Assembly (NCBI RefSeq): GCF_001042485.2
Contig: NZ_LBMN02000004.1
Location: 434,001-498,000 of the forward strand
Reading direction: 5' to 3'
DNA: 64,000 nt
DNA from: Bacillus paralicheniformis
GTDB taxonomy: Bacteria; Bacillota; Bacilli; Bacillales; Bacillaceae
Shown: piece after piece, positions 32,532 to 40,515 of the stretch
Position numbering within the stretch: the first letter of the stretch is position 1
Layout of the letters: every line of letters starts with the position of its first letter
Notes under the pieces: model-generated
The model's input: the letters and a program-made list of their open reading frames with translations, nothing else
Databases searched by the model: none
Told to the model about the DNA's origin: nothing
Program-made: the position numbers and the translations under genes

Positions 32532-33011
32532 ATGTTCGGACTGCAGGATATTGTCAAATTCTTCTGGTCGTTCTTGATCGTTTTTCCCGCCGTGTCGGTG
32601 CTTCATGTCTTGGGCCACAGCGTCATGGCGGTGTTGTTCGGCGGGAAATCTTCGCTTGAAATCGGGATGGGCAAAAAATTGCTGAAAATCGGCCCTGTGC
32701 AAATCAGAAGTGTTTACTTCATGGATTCCTTCTGCAAATACGGAGATCTGAAATACGATAACCGTTTTACGAATGCGATGATTTATGCCGGCGGATCGCT
32801 GTTTAATTTAGCGTCTATTTTTATTGTCAATCTGCTGATTATCAAAGACATCATACCCGAAAATATTTTTTTCTACCAGTTTGTTTATTTTTCAACCTAT
32901 TATGTATTTTTTGCTTTGATTCCTGTGAGATATTCCGAAAATCATCTTTCTGATGGAATGGCAATTTATAAAGTGCTGAGATATGGGGAGAAGTACGAGA
33001 TTAATAATTGA
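32532..33011 (+). CDS. Membrane protein resembling a degenerate M50 protease (YwmF-like)
   Basis: Protein of 159 residues with hydrophobic segments at about 8-35, 85-105 and 112-130. HVLGH at about residues 25-29 sits where site-2 proteases have HExxH, but the catalytic glutamate is valine. A distal SDGMAIYKVL recalls the LDG-type motif. This suggests an inactive relative, possibly B. subtilis YwmF, which occupies a similar position; the assignment is not certain. ATG at 32532 after GAAAGGATG. Confidence 0.6.
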   Translation: MFGLQDIVKFFWSFLIVFPAVSVLHVLGHSVMAVLFGGKSSLEIGMGKKLLKIGPVQIRSVYFMDSFCKYGDLKYDNRFTNAMIYAGGSLFNLASIFIVNLLIIKDIIPENIFFYQFVYFSTYYVFFALIPVRYSENHLSDGMAIYKVLRYGEKYEINN

Positions 33012-33015
33012 GTAT

Positions 33016-33049
33016 GCCGGCTGCGGGCACAACCCGAAGCCGGCGTTTT
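33016..33049. terminator. Terminator between converging genes
   Basis: GCCGGC (33016-33021) and GCCGGC (33039-33044) with an inner CGGG/CCCG helix, followed by TTTTT. Confidence 0.8.
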
Positions 33050-33433
33050 TCAGACATGCATGATGTCTTCAGGCAGTTTCCTTAGCTTTCGAACGGATTC
33101 GATGAATGTTTCCAAAGGATCACAGCCGCTAAAATATTGAAATGCTTCCCGATCCCCGTCGTTCATCACGACGAGGTGATCGCCTCCTGTTATCAGCCCT
33201 TTTTCGCGGCGGAACGAGGATATGGTATCATAGCGGATGTCAAGGTGAAAAGGGGCGCCAAACAGAGAAGAATAAAACATGAGCCGCCTGTCAGTGGCCG
33301 CAAGCACGCCTCTGTAAGGAGTGTAACGTGCAGAAAGTCTCGCGTTATAAGCGCAAAGAATAATAGATCTGATCTCTTCATTCGGCTCAAGCCGGACATC
33401 CAAAGCTGCTTTTCCTTCTGCTATCTCTTTCAT
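33050..33433 (-). CDS. PH-domain-like protein (YokE-type)
   Basis: Cytoplasmic protein of 127 residues resembling bacterial PH (YokE-like) domains, with the strand motif VLAATDRRLMFYSS near residue 43 and ISSFRREKGLITGGDHL near residue 71. The ATG at 33433 has AAAGGAG at proper spacing; the upstream in-frame ATGs overlap that site. Function unknown. Confidence 0.65.
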   Translation of the reverse strand: MKEIAEGKAALDVRLEPNEEIRSIILCAYNARLSARYTPYRGVLAATDRRLMFYSSLFGAPFHLDIRYDTISSFRREKGLITGGDHLVVMNDGDREAFQYFSGCDPLETFIESVRKLRKLPEDIMHV

Positions 33434-33552
33434 TGAAAACACTCCTTTCATCAATCAATACGAAAGATCCTATGAAAAAGTTCCAAAGTGAGACATGAGG
33501 GTGGTTTGAAAAAATTTTATTTTTCTTACGATTATTAAGGATATGATAATAG

Positions 33553-33589
33553 TTGACAAAAAACTTATCCTGTAACTATAATAATTACA
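33553..33589 (+). promoter_or_regulatory. ywnA promoter with overlapping palindrome
   Basis: TTGACA (33553-33558), 18-bp spacer, TATAAT (33577-33582). The -10 lies inside the inverted repeat TGTAA-N9-TTACA at 33571-33589, an arrangement expected for autorepression by the Rrf2-family product. Confidence 0.75.
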
Positions 33590-33605
33590 TCGGTGGTGAA
33601 AACTT

Positions 33606-34007
33606 ATGGTGAACACCCGTCTTTCAGTGGCCATTCATATTTTGTCTTTAATCGCTGCAAACCCGCGGGAATCTTCGGAAATGATCGCCGGGAGCGTCAA
33701 TACGAACCCGGTTGTGATCAGACGCATGATCAGCCAGCTCAAAAAAGGCGGTATTCTGACGTCGCGGCCGGGAGTGGCCGGGGCAACCCTGAAAAGAGAT
33801 CCTGAAGATATATCTCTGCTGGATATTTACCGCGCGGTTCAGCCGCAAGAGGAATTGTTTGCGATTCATGACAAGCCGAATCCAAACTGTCCGGTTGGAA
33901 GACAAATTCAAACAACGCTTGACCAAACGTTTCACAGCGTTCAGCAGGCGATGGAGAACGAATTGGCCAGCAAGTCTCTTAAAGACGTCTTAACTCATCT
34001 CTTTTAA
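33606..34007 (+). CDS. ywnA: Rrf2-family transcription regulator YwnA
   Basis: Winged-helix regulator of 133 residues. The HTH region is around residues 22-48 (SSEMIAGSVNTNPVVIRRMISQLKK), and a C-terminal dimerisation helix follows. A single cysteine in NPNCPVGRQI suggests redox or ligand sensing. Closely resembles B. subtilis YwnA as remembered. ATG at 33606 after CGGTGGTGAAAAC. In B. subtilis ywnB follows; here only a relic of it remains. Confidence 0.88.
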   Translation: MVNTRLSVAIHILSLIAANPRESSEMIAGSVNTNPVVIRRMISQLKKGGILTSRPGVAGATLKRDPEDISLLDIYRAVQPQEELFAIHDKPNPNCPVGRQIQTTLDQTFHSVQQAMENELASKSLKDVLTHLF

Positions 34008-34017
34008 ATAAGAGATG
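33996..34017 (+). terminator. ywnA 3' hairpin
   Basis: CATCTCTT (33996-34003) and AAGAGATG (34010-34017) form an 8-bp stem overlapping the stop codon region. A second stem, GATGATG/CATCATC (34014-34030), follows and is mutually exclusive with it. No T run. Confidence 0.45.
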
Positions 34018-34034
34018 ATGTTTCATCATCAACA

Positions 34035-34053
34035 TGTAACTTATTTTGTTACA
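34035..34053 (+). promoter_or_regulatory. Second TGTAA-N9-TTACA palindrome
   Basis: TGTAACTTATTTTGTTACA has the same half-sites and 9-bp spacer as the ywnA promoter palindrome. A weak promoter (TTATTT at 34041, TATTAT at 34064) overlaps it. It probably controlled ywnB before that gene was lost. Confidence 0.65.
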
Positions 34054-34079
34054 AATAAGGAAATATTATTGATGACACA

Positions 34080-34246
34080 TCCACAATCATCACAACACAG
34101 CCTTATGAGGCCTATGGTGGACATTCATGATCGTATGCCGGTTATCCTTACTGATGAGAATGAAAAGGGAGGGCTCACCTAAAACTGCATATCTACAAAG
34201 CTTGCTGCAGCCATATGATGTTGATGTAGGGAAGCATATCGCTTAA
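34080..34246 (+). pseudogene. Relic of a YoqW/YedK-type SRAP gene
   Basis: Fragments of the C-terminal half of an SOS-response-associated peptidase family protein in shifting frames: TIITTQPYEAYG, then IHDRMPVILTDENEK, then YLQSLLQPYDVDV. The order and spacing match the family (TIITTEAN...IHDRMPVIL...LLxPYD). There is no start, no catalytic Cys-2 region, and there are frame breaks. Confidence 0.7.
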
Positions 34247-34319
34247 TATATCACCTTCGCTTAGCTACTATGTTCTAAGTAATCGGTGATATTTTGTTGT
34301 ATCGCCAATTCAACATCGT
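34247..34319. terminator. Inverted repeat downstream of the acetyltransferase
   Basis: TATATCACC near 34247 and GGTGATATTTT near 34285 are inverted repeats around a 29-nt loop, downstream of the minus-strand acetyltransferase. Confidence 0.35.
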
Positions 34320-34832
34320 TCAATTCCACTCTTCCTTTAAAATAGCGTAATAATATTCATCCCACCATTCATTGTCTTTGGGAATGCATTTTTTAAAGAA
34401 GCCTTCTCTTCTCATTCCAATCTTCTCCATCACTCGGTATGATGGAATATTCTCAGGTTGACACGTAGCTATAATCCTATGTAAGTTCATTTCTTTAAAT
34501 CCATATTTCAAGATAGCTTCTGCTGCTTCAGAAGCATACCCTTTATTTTGATATTTACGATTAAACACCCACCCGATCTCATATGTATGTTCACCAAAAT
34601 ACTTATGAAAAACAATATGGCCTATAAGTAAATCTTCATCCATTAGTATGACAGGGAATTTTTCAGCGTTATTCCCTTTGTTTTTATTTACAAATGCCTT
34701 TGCATCTTCTTCAGTAAAAACGCCTTCCGGTATATACTTCATCACATTAATATCTGATGTATACTCATATACAGCTTGCCAATCTTTAAATTCAAATTCA
34801 CGTATCAATAACCTTTCTGTTGTGATATGCAT
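34320..34832 (-). CDS. GNAT acetyltransferase of the RimJ/RimL type
   Basis: Predicted N-acetyltransferase of 170 residues. Family motifs are TERLLIREFEFKDW at the N-terminus, the acetyl-CoA loop region YQNKGYASEAAEAILKYGF near residue 95, and NIPSYRVMEKIGMRREG near residue 128. It lies between two gene relics in a region where B. subtilis has ywnA-ywnB, and its base composition is more AT-rich than its neighbours, so it was probably inserted. Substrate unknown. Confidence 0.8.
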   Translation of the reverse strand: MHITTERLLIREFEFKDWQAVYEYTSDINVMKYIPEGVFTEEDAKAFVNKNKGNNAEKFPVILMDEDLLIGHIVFHKYFGEHTYEIGWVFNRKYQNKGYASEAAEAILKYGFKEMNLHRIIATCQPENIPSYRVMEKIGMRREGFFKKCIPKDNEWWDEYYYAILKEEWN

Positions 34833-34928
34833 GAAACGAACCTCCCATCACTCTTTATTTCGATATTAAGACAACAATGACCTCTTTAAAGACGATCCTT
34901 ATTCAACAATCTGGCACAAAGCAAGTAG

Positions 34929-35032
34929 CTCAGCCTGTATCTTCATGCAGACTATGCCATTGCAGTGGTGGACGAGGCTGAAAAAGGCGAGCATATCAAT
35001 GAGCGTTTCACTGTTGTCGGTGAAGCCGAATA
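34929..35032 (+). pseudogene. ywnB: 3' relic of ywnB (SDR/NAD(P)-binding protein)
   Basis: Only the last 34 codons remain, with YLHADYAIAVVDEAEK and HINERFTVVGE, matching the C-terminus of NAD(P)-binding YwnB-type proteins (...SYADYAIALVDE...). A TAG lies just upstream in frame, and no start is available. The gene's own terminator is intact. Confidence 0.7.
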
Positions 35033-35033
35033 A

Positions 35034-35075
35034 TAAAAGCCTGTCTTGGGATCAATTCCCGAGACAGGCTTTTGA
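35034..35075. terminator. Terminator after ywnB relic
   Basis: AAAAGCCTGTCTTGGG (35034-35050) pairs with TCCCGAGACAGGCTTTT (35057-35073). It is symmetrical enough to serve the converging minus-strand gene too. Confidence 0.9.
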
Positions 35076-35078
35076 TTT

Positions 35079-35471
35079 TCATTCATAATAATAAGGATCA
35101 TATCCGCTGTGTAAATCAGTAAGAATACCTAAAAAGATGAGGAAGAAAAAGGCGACTATGCATAAAATAAAGATCACAATAATGGATAGTAAGAAGAAAA
35201 ATTGCCATTTCATAAACTTCACATAGTTGTCAAGCAAGGCTTCATGCGGTTCTTGCGGCATGTCATCACTCATTTTCTGAGCGGCGTTTGCCGATTTTAT
35301 AAGGTAGATCCCCGAAAAAATCATCAGCATACCTGGAGCGGCTCCGATGATAAGCAAAGAAATTCCGAAGAAGGCATAGATGCCTCCGCCGATAATCATA
35401 AAAACGCCGGTTATTTTCCCCCATTTTGCAATCGCATCAAGCGATTTTTTCATGCTGGATGTCATTTCCAA
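35079..35471 (-). CDS. DUF5362-like membrane protein
   Basis: Protein of about 130 residues with hydrophobic segments at about 18-40, 42-60 and 88-118, and a short tyrosine-rich C-terminus. It resembles DUF5362 proteins. The start is uncertain: TTG at 35471 or ATG at 35465, neither with a good ribosome-binding site. Function unknown. Confidence 0.6.
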   Translation of the reverse strand: MEMTSSMKKSLDAIAKWGKITGVFMIIGGGIYAFFGISLLIIGAAPGMLMIFSGIYLIKSANAAQKMSDDMPQEPHEALLDNYVKFMKWQFFFLLSIIVIFILCIVAFFFLIFLGILTDLHSGYDPYYYE

Positions 35472-35797
35472 AATAAGAAGTCACGCCTTCCCTTTAAATA
35501 TAGTCATTTCTCTATAGTTATACACCAGGCAAAAAGATATTGAAATGATAAGTATTGATTTTTTATTATATTTTAAAGTGCACATTGGGCAAATGACCGC
35601 ACTGACAACATTATTCCCCAATAAAAGCGACTGTGTTATAGTAAATCGTAAGAAGCATATTGCTATAAGTGATGTGAAATGCACCTTGCAAACTGGTATT
35701 TTGTGCCGGACCAGAACCCCGCAACCAATTTACCATATTGTTTTAGGGGCATTTTTATTTTTGTGATATTACTGGTGTTAAGAAAGGCGGTTTTTCT
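35472..35797. other. Intergenic region upstream of btr
   Basis: 326 bp with no supportable gene. AT-rich, presumably holding the divergent promoters of the DUF5362-like gene and btr. No clear Fur box was seen. Confidence 0.4.
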
Positions 35798-37393
35798 ATG
35801 AAATCTTCTTATTTCTATCGTCTCTTGCAAGTCGATCATATAAGAAAGCCCGGCGATCTTCCGGATGAACAGCAGCTGGCAGACTCTTTTGTTTTGATCT
35901 TTCACTTGAAGGGTGAAGGGAGAATTGATATACAGGCATCAGGCAGTCCGCTCCAAAAAGAAACGCTGTATATTGTTCCGCCTTATGAAACATTCGGAAT
36001 CACAGCTTCGTCAGCTGAAATCAGCGGGTATCTCATCAGGCTGCAGCCCTACAGCTATGACGACCGCCGCCTGACACTTGAAGCAGACACCGATCCTGAC
36101 GTTTTTTCCGACCTTCAGATGATGAATGTCCATTCTGTCGGAAATCTGGCCTCCCGCCTTCAGGAACTTTCCGCCTTATGGCCGGCATCTTCAGCACTCC
36201 AGGAGCTGAAATGCCAAGCAGACCTGCAGCAGCTTTTGTACGATATCTATTCGGCTAAACTGACCCATCCCGAAAACACCGCATCAGCCATAGGAAAAAC
36301 AAAGGAGTATATTGAAGAGCATTCAGATGCACACCTGACGCTTGATCAACTCGCGCAAATGGCCGGAATCAGCGCGAAGCACTACAGCGAAACGTTCAAA
36401 AAGCTGTACGGTCGAAGCGTGACAGAGTTTATCACTGAGACGCGGATGACGAAAGCAAAGCAGCTGATGGCAAAAGCAAGCTACAAGCTGAGGGAAATCT
36501 CAAGCCAAATCGGGTATCAGGATGAATTTTATTTCAGCAGGACATTTAAGAAGCATACGGGCTTATCCCCGACCGTTTATATGAAAAAAAGGCGCAGGAA
36601 ACTGGCGGCCTACGGCCAGAATACGATCGGTCAGCTGATACCGCTGCACCTCATTCCTTACGCAGCTTCTCTGCATCCGAAGTGGACATCGTATTACTAT
36701 AAACATTACGCGGCAGATATTCCGGTTCATCTGAGCGCTTACCGCTTTCACGAGCCGTGGGAAGAAAACCTGCGGACATTGTCATCGGCTGCCCCTGAGC
36801 TCATTATCAGCATGGACAGCGTGTCTCACGAGGAACGGAAACAACTCCAGTCGATCGCCGATGTCTTCTTTTTGCCTTCACAGGAACAATGGAGGAGGCA
36901 TTTTATGCTGACCGCATCCCATTTGGATGAAGAAGCGGAGGCTCAGAAATGGCTGCTGTCTTACCAGCGTCTCATCGAAACCGCAAAAGAAACGCTTTAT
37001 CCAATCTGCGGACGCCGAAGTTTTTTGTTTTTGCGCCTGCATAAACACGAGATTTATCTGGCGCATAACCGCTCTGTTCAAGATGTATTTTTCGGCGACC
37101 TTGGCTTTGAACCTGCTGTATCGCTGGAAGAACCGATTGACCGGTCCGTCTCCATCGAAACGATTGCGGCATATCAGCCGGATATCATCATGATTTTCAT
37201 TTTTAAAGAGCCCGAGACGCTGGCATTCTACCGGGAGCTGCAGCAGTCGGCTGCATGGCAGGATTTGAAAGCGGTGCGGCATCACCGGGTGTATCAGGTG
37301 AATTCAGATCCTTGGCGGGAATATTCCGCATGCAGCCATGAACGAATCATTCGCCAGGCGGTTCGGCTGCTGTCCGGAAAAAATCCATTTTGA
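35798..37393 (+). CDS. btr: Bacillibactin-responsive regulator Btr
   Basis: AraC-family activator fused to a siderophore-binding-protein-like domain, 531 residues. The order is an N-terminal cupin-like region (1-150), two AraC helix-turn-helices (about 178-268: LDQLAQMAGISAKHYSETFKK and IGYQDEFYFSRTFKKHTG) and a C-terminal periplasmic-binding fold (about 275-531). In B. subtilis Btr binds ferri-bacillibactin and activates feuABC. The feu genes follow directly on the same strand. ATG at 35798 after AAGAAAGGCGG. Confidence 0.9.
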   Translation: MKSSYFYRLLQVDHIRKPGDLPDEQQLADSFVLIFHLKGEGRIDIQASGSPLQKETLYIVPPYETFGITASSAEISGYLIRLQPYSYDDRRLTLEADTDPDVFSDLQMMNVHSVGNLASRLQELSALWPASSALQELKCQADLQQLLYDIYSAKLTHPENTASAIGKTKEYIEEHSDAHLTLDQLAQMAGISAKHYSETFKKLYGRSVTEFITETRMTKAKQLMAKASYKLREISSQIGYQDEFYFSRTFKKHTGLSPTVYMKKRRRKLAAYGQNTIGQLIPLHLIPYAASLHPKWTSYYYKHYAADIPVHLSAYRFHEPWEENLRTLSSAAPELIISMDSVSHEERKQLQSIADVFFLPSQEQWRRHFMLTASHLDEEAEAQKWLLSYQRLIETAKETLYPICGRRSFLFLRLHKHEIYLAHNRSVQDVFFGDLGFEPAVSLEEPIDRSVSIETIAAYQPDIIMIFIFKEPETLAFYRELQQSAAWQDLKAVRHHRVYQVNSDPWREYSACSHERIIRQAVRLLSGKNPF

Positions 37394-37433
37394 TTGCCGG
37401 ATATAATCCATGGTGTTATCGAAGAGGCAACCC

Positions 37434-37460
37434 TATAATTTTAATTGATAATAGTTATCA
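37434..37460 (+). promoter_or_regulatory. feuA promoter region with Fur box
   Basis: TATAAT at 37434-37439 with a poor -35, as expected for an activator-dependent promoter. TGATAATAGTTATCA (37446-37460) matches the Fur 7-1-7 box with one mismatch and overlaps the start region. Confidence 0.85.
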
Positions 37461-37484
37461 ATTAAATCAGGGGGTCTCAGTCAG

Positions 37485-38441
37485 ATGAGAAAACTATCAA
37501 TCTTATTATTTATTCTCCTTCTCGCGTTTGGCGCAGCGGGATGCGGGAACAGCAAAGAAAAGGCGGGCGGCGATGGCAAGAGCTCAGCATCAGCTGAGAA
37601 AAGCATCGAGTACCTCGATCATACATACAAGGTGAAGACCCCGGCCGAACAAATCGTCATTACGGGAAGCGTGGAATCGATGGAAGATGCCAAGCTTCTG
37701 GATGTTCACCCGGCCGGTGCCATTTCCTTCTCCGGAAAGTTCCCGGACCTGTTCAAGAGCATTACTGACAAAGCAGTTGCCGTCGGTGAAAAAACAGAAC
37801 CGAATCTGGAGAAAATTCTTGAGCTTAAACCGGATGTCATCCTGGCTTCAACGAAATTTCCGGAAAAAGTGGTGAAAAAACTGGATAACATCGCGACGAC
37901 GATTCCTGTTTCCCACGTTTCTTCAAACTGGAAAGACAATTTAAATCTGCTGGCTGAACTGACAGGCAAAGAAGATAAAGCGAAGCAGATTATTTCGGAT
38001 TATGAAGCAGACCTTAAGGAAGCAAAAACAAAGCTTGAGAAAACGGCCAAAGATACAAAAGCGCTCGTTGTCAGAATTAGACAAGGCAATGTCTTTATCT
38101 ATCCGGAAGACGTATTCTTTAATTCCACATTATACGGCGAGCTCGGCTTCACAGCTCCAAAAGAAGTCAAGGCGGCAAAAGCCCAGGAGTTGGTTTCTTT
38201 AGAAAAACTGAGCGAAATGAATCCGGACTATATGTTTGTTCAATTCTCTGACGATGAGAATGCAGACAAGCCGAATGCGCTGAAAGATCTAGAGAATAAT
38301 CCAATTTGGAAAAGCATTTCTGCAGTGAAAAATGACCATGTATTTGTCAATGCTGTAGATCCGCTTGCGCAGGGCGGCACGGCATGGAGCAAGGTTGAAT
38401 TTTTAAAGGCTGCAGCTGAGAAATTGGCGCAGAACAAATAG
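37485..38441 (+). CDS. feuA: Ferri-bacillibactin-binding lipoprotein FeuA
   Basis: Extracellular receptor lipoprotein of the Feu ABC importer, 318 residues. The signal peptide ends in a lipobox, AAGC, with the acylated cysteine at about residue 20. Then comes a class III periplasmic-binding fold (ITGSVESMEDAKLLDVHP, LELKPDVILASTKFP). Start ATG 37485 after AGGGGGTC. First gene of feuABC-esterase. The ATPase for such importers in B. subtilis is YusV, encoded elsewhere, and none is seen here. Confidence 0.92.
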   Translation: MRKLSILLFILLLAFGAAGCGNSKEKAGGDGKSSASAEKSIEYLDHTYKVKTPAEQIVITGSVESMEDAKLLDVHPAGAISFSGKFPDLFKSITDKAVAVGEKTEPNLEKILELKPDVILASTKFPEKVVKKLDNIATTIPVSHVSSNWKDNLNLLAELTGKEDKAKQIISDYEADLKEAKTKLEKTAKDTKALVVRIRQGNVFIYPEDVFFNSTLYGELGFTAPKEVKAAKAQELVSLEKLSEMNPDYMFVQFSDDENADKPNALKDLENNPIWKSISAVKNDHVFVNAVDPLAQGGTAWSKVEFLKAAAEKLAQNK

Positions 38442-38458
38442 AAAAGGTTTCTTGAACG

Positions 38459-39463
38459 ATGCATTCAAAGCAAATGACCCGCATCATTATGATTTCTGCT
38501 CCGTTTGCCATACTGCTGTCCGTTTTTCTGTCGGTATGTTACGGTGCAAAACAGCTTGAGCCCGAAGTGATTTTTTCAGCGCTGCTGCATTTTGATCCGG
38601 GCAACACAGATCATCAAATCATTTGGCATTCCCGCCTTCCGCGCGCTGCCGGCGCTCTTTTAATCGGAGCGGCGCTGGCGGTGTCCGGTGCGCTTATGCA
38701 GGGTATCACCCGAAATTATTTAGCTTCTCCGTCGATTATGGGCGTTTCCGACGGATCAGCATTTGTGATCACGCTGCTGATGGTGGTGATTCCGGGTTCG
38801 ACCTCCCTGGAGATGATGGGCTATTCGTTTATCGGATCAGCCGTTGGCGCCGGCCTCGTCTTCGGCCTCGCCTCGGTGATTCCAAACGGTTTTATGCCGG
38901 TTCAGCTTGCCATCATCGGAACGGTCACAAGCATGCTGCTCAGCAGTCTGTCAGCGGCGATGTCGATTTACTTTCAAATTTCCCAGGACGTCAGCTTCTG
39001 GTACAGCGCCAGGCTGCATCAATTGAATCCCGAGCTGCTGAAGTATGCTGTGCCGTTTTTTGTGATCGGCATCATTCTGGCGCTCTCTCTCAGCAAAAAA
39101 GTGACAGCTTTATCATTGGGAGATGACATTTCCGAAAGCCTCGGCCAGAAAAAGCAGGCCGTCAAATGGACAGCGATGGCAGCGGTTGTCATTCTGACAG
39201 GCTGCTCCGTCGCCATGGCGGGAAAAATTGCTTTTGTCGGACTGATTGTACCGCATATTACGCGTTTTCTCGTCGGGGCGGATTACAGCCGGATGATTCC
39301 ATGCTCCTGCGTTCTCGGCGGCATTTTTTTGACGCTGGCCGATCTTCTCAGCCGGCTGCTCAACTATCCGTTTGAGACACCGATTGAAGTCGTCACTTCG
39401 GTGATCGGCGTTCCTTTCTTCCTTTATTTGATCAAAAGAAAAGGAGGGGAGCAGCGTGCCTAA
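38459..39463 (+). CDS. feuB: Iron-siderophore permease FeuB
   Basis: FecCD-family membrane subunit, 334 residues with about nine hydrophobic helices. Conserved HSRLPRAAGALLIGAALAVSGALMQ near residue 59 and GLIVPHITRFLVG near residue 262 are the coupling-helix region. It begins 17 bp after feuA and overlaps feuC by 8 bp. Confidence 0.92.
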   Translation: MHSKQMTRIIMISAPFAILLSVFLSVCYGAKQLEPEVIFSALLHFDPGNTDHQIIWHSRLPRAAGALLIGAALAVSGALMQGITRNYLASPSIMGVSDGSAFVITLLMVVIPGSTSLEMMGYSFIGSAVGAGLVFGLASVIPNGFMPVQLAIIGTVTSMLLSSLSAAMSIYFQISQDVSFWYSARLHQLNPELLKYAVPFFVIGIILALSLSKKVTALSLGDDISESLGQKKQAVKWTAMAAVVILTGCSVAMAGKIAFVGLIVPHITRFLVGADYSRMIPCSCVLGGIFLTLADLLSRLLNYPFETPIEVVTSVIGVPFFLYLIKRKGGEQRA

Positions 39464-40475
39464 AAAGGTTGCAGTCATCTATGCTGTTTTTATTGTGCTG
39501 ATTCTCACAATCTGTTATCTCAGCATAACAATAGGATCGTTTGTCGCACATCCGGCTGAGCTGTTATCAACATTGCTTCACATCAATCCGAATGAGCAAT
39601 ACGCCATTCTTCTTTTTGAGCTGCGTCTTCCAAGGATTGTGACGGCAGCACTCGTGGGTCTTGGGCTCGGCATTGCCGGTTCCGTTATCCAGGCGATGAC
39701 AAGGAACGGACTGGCTGACCCGGGAATCCTGGGGATTAATGCCGGTGCGGGTGCAGCAATCGTCGGCTACATGCTGATCTTTCAAGGCCAGACTGAAACG
39801 ACAAGCCTGCTCGCTGCAATGGGGATGCCATTCTTCGGCTTGATCGGGGGCATTTTGGCGGCGATATTCATTTTTATGTTTGCCTGGCATGGCGGCAACT
39901 TGGATTCGGGCAGAATTATTCTCGTTGGGATCGCGATCAATTCGGGTTTCAGCGCTATTTCGCTGTACCTGTCATTGAAGATGAATCCGAATGACCACGA
40001 AATGGCCATGGTTTGGAAAAACGGAAGCATCTGGTCGGCGAATTGGACGTATATTCAAGCGGCACTGCCGTGGCTGCTGCTTCTCATCCCATTCCTGCTG
40101 ACAAAATCCGGCCTGCTCGATACCATTCGCTTTCATGAAGATACGGTGAAGAGTCTCGGCGTATCCGCCAATGTTGAAAAAGTGGTGCTGCTGACGGCTT
40201 GTGTCGGCATCATCAGCGCCTGTGTTGCTATCTCCGGAAGCATGGCATTTGTCGGCCTGATTGCTCCGCACATCTCGCGGAGGCTCGTCGGTGTTCTGCA
40301 CCGCCACTCATTGCTGTTAAGCGGATTGATCGGGATGTTTCTCGTATTGTGTGCCGATTTTGCCGGAAAGCTGCTGTTCCAGCCGTCCGAAGTGCCGGCG
40401 GGTATCATCCTCGCCATTTTCGGTGTGCCTTACTTCTTATTTTTACTGTTTAAACAAAAAAAGACGGTTCATTAG
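39456..40475 (+). CDS. feuC: Iron-siderophore permease FeuC
   Basis: Second FecCD-family permease, 339 residues, heterodimer partner of FeuB. It shows ELRLPRIVTAALVGLGLGIAG near residue 51 and GLIAPHISRRLVG near residue 266. GTG start at 39456 after AAAGGAGGGG inside the end of feuB. Confidence 0.92.
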   Translation: MPKKVAVIYAVFIVLILTICYLSITIGSFVAHPAELLSTLLHINPNEQYAILLFELRLPRIVTAALVGLGLGIAGSVIQAMTRNGLADPGILGINAGAGAAIVGYMLIFQGQTETTSLLAAMGMPFFGLIGGILAAIFIFMFAWHGGNLDSGRIILVGIAINSGFSAISLYLSLKMNPNDHEMAMVWKNGSIWSANWTYIQAALPWLLLLIPFLLTKSGLLDTIRFHEDTVKSLGVSANVEKVVLLTACVGIISACVAISGSMAFVGLIAPHISRRLVGVLHRHSLLLSGLIGMFLVLCADFAGKLLFQPSEVPAGIILAIFGVPYFLFLLFKQKKTVH

Positions 40476-40515
40476 ACTGTTTTTAGCTCAATCAAAGAGG
40501 GGAAGGGAGAATCAC

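Noticed and set aside
35545..35766. 73-codon open frame upstream of btr
   Set aside because: No ribosome-binding site, AT-driven composition, no similarity recognised; treated as intergenic.
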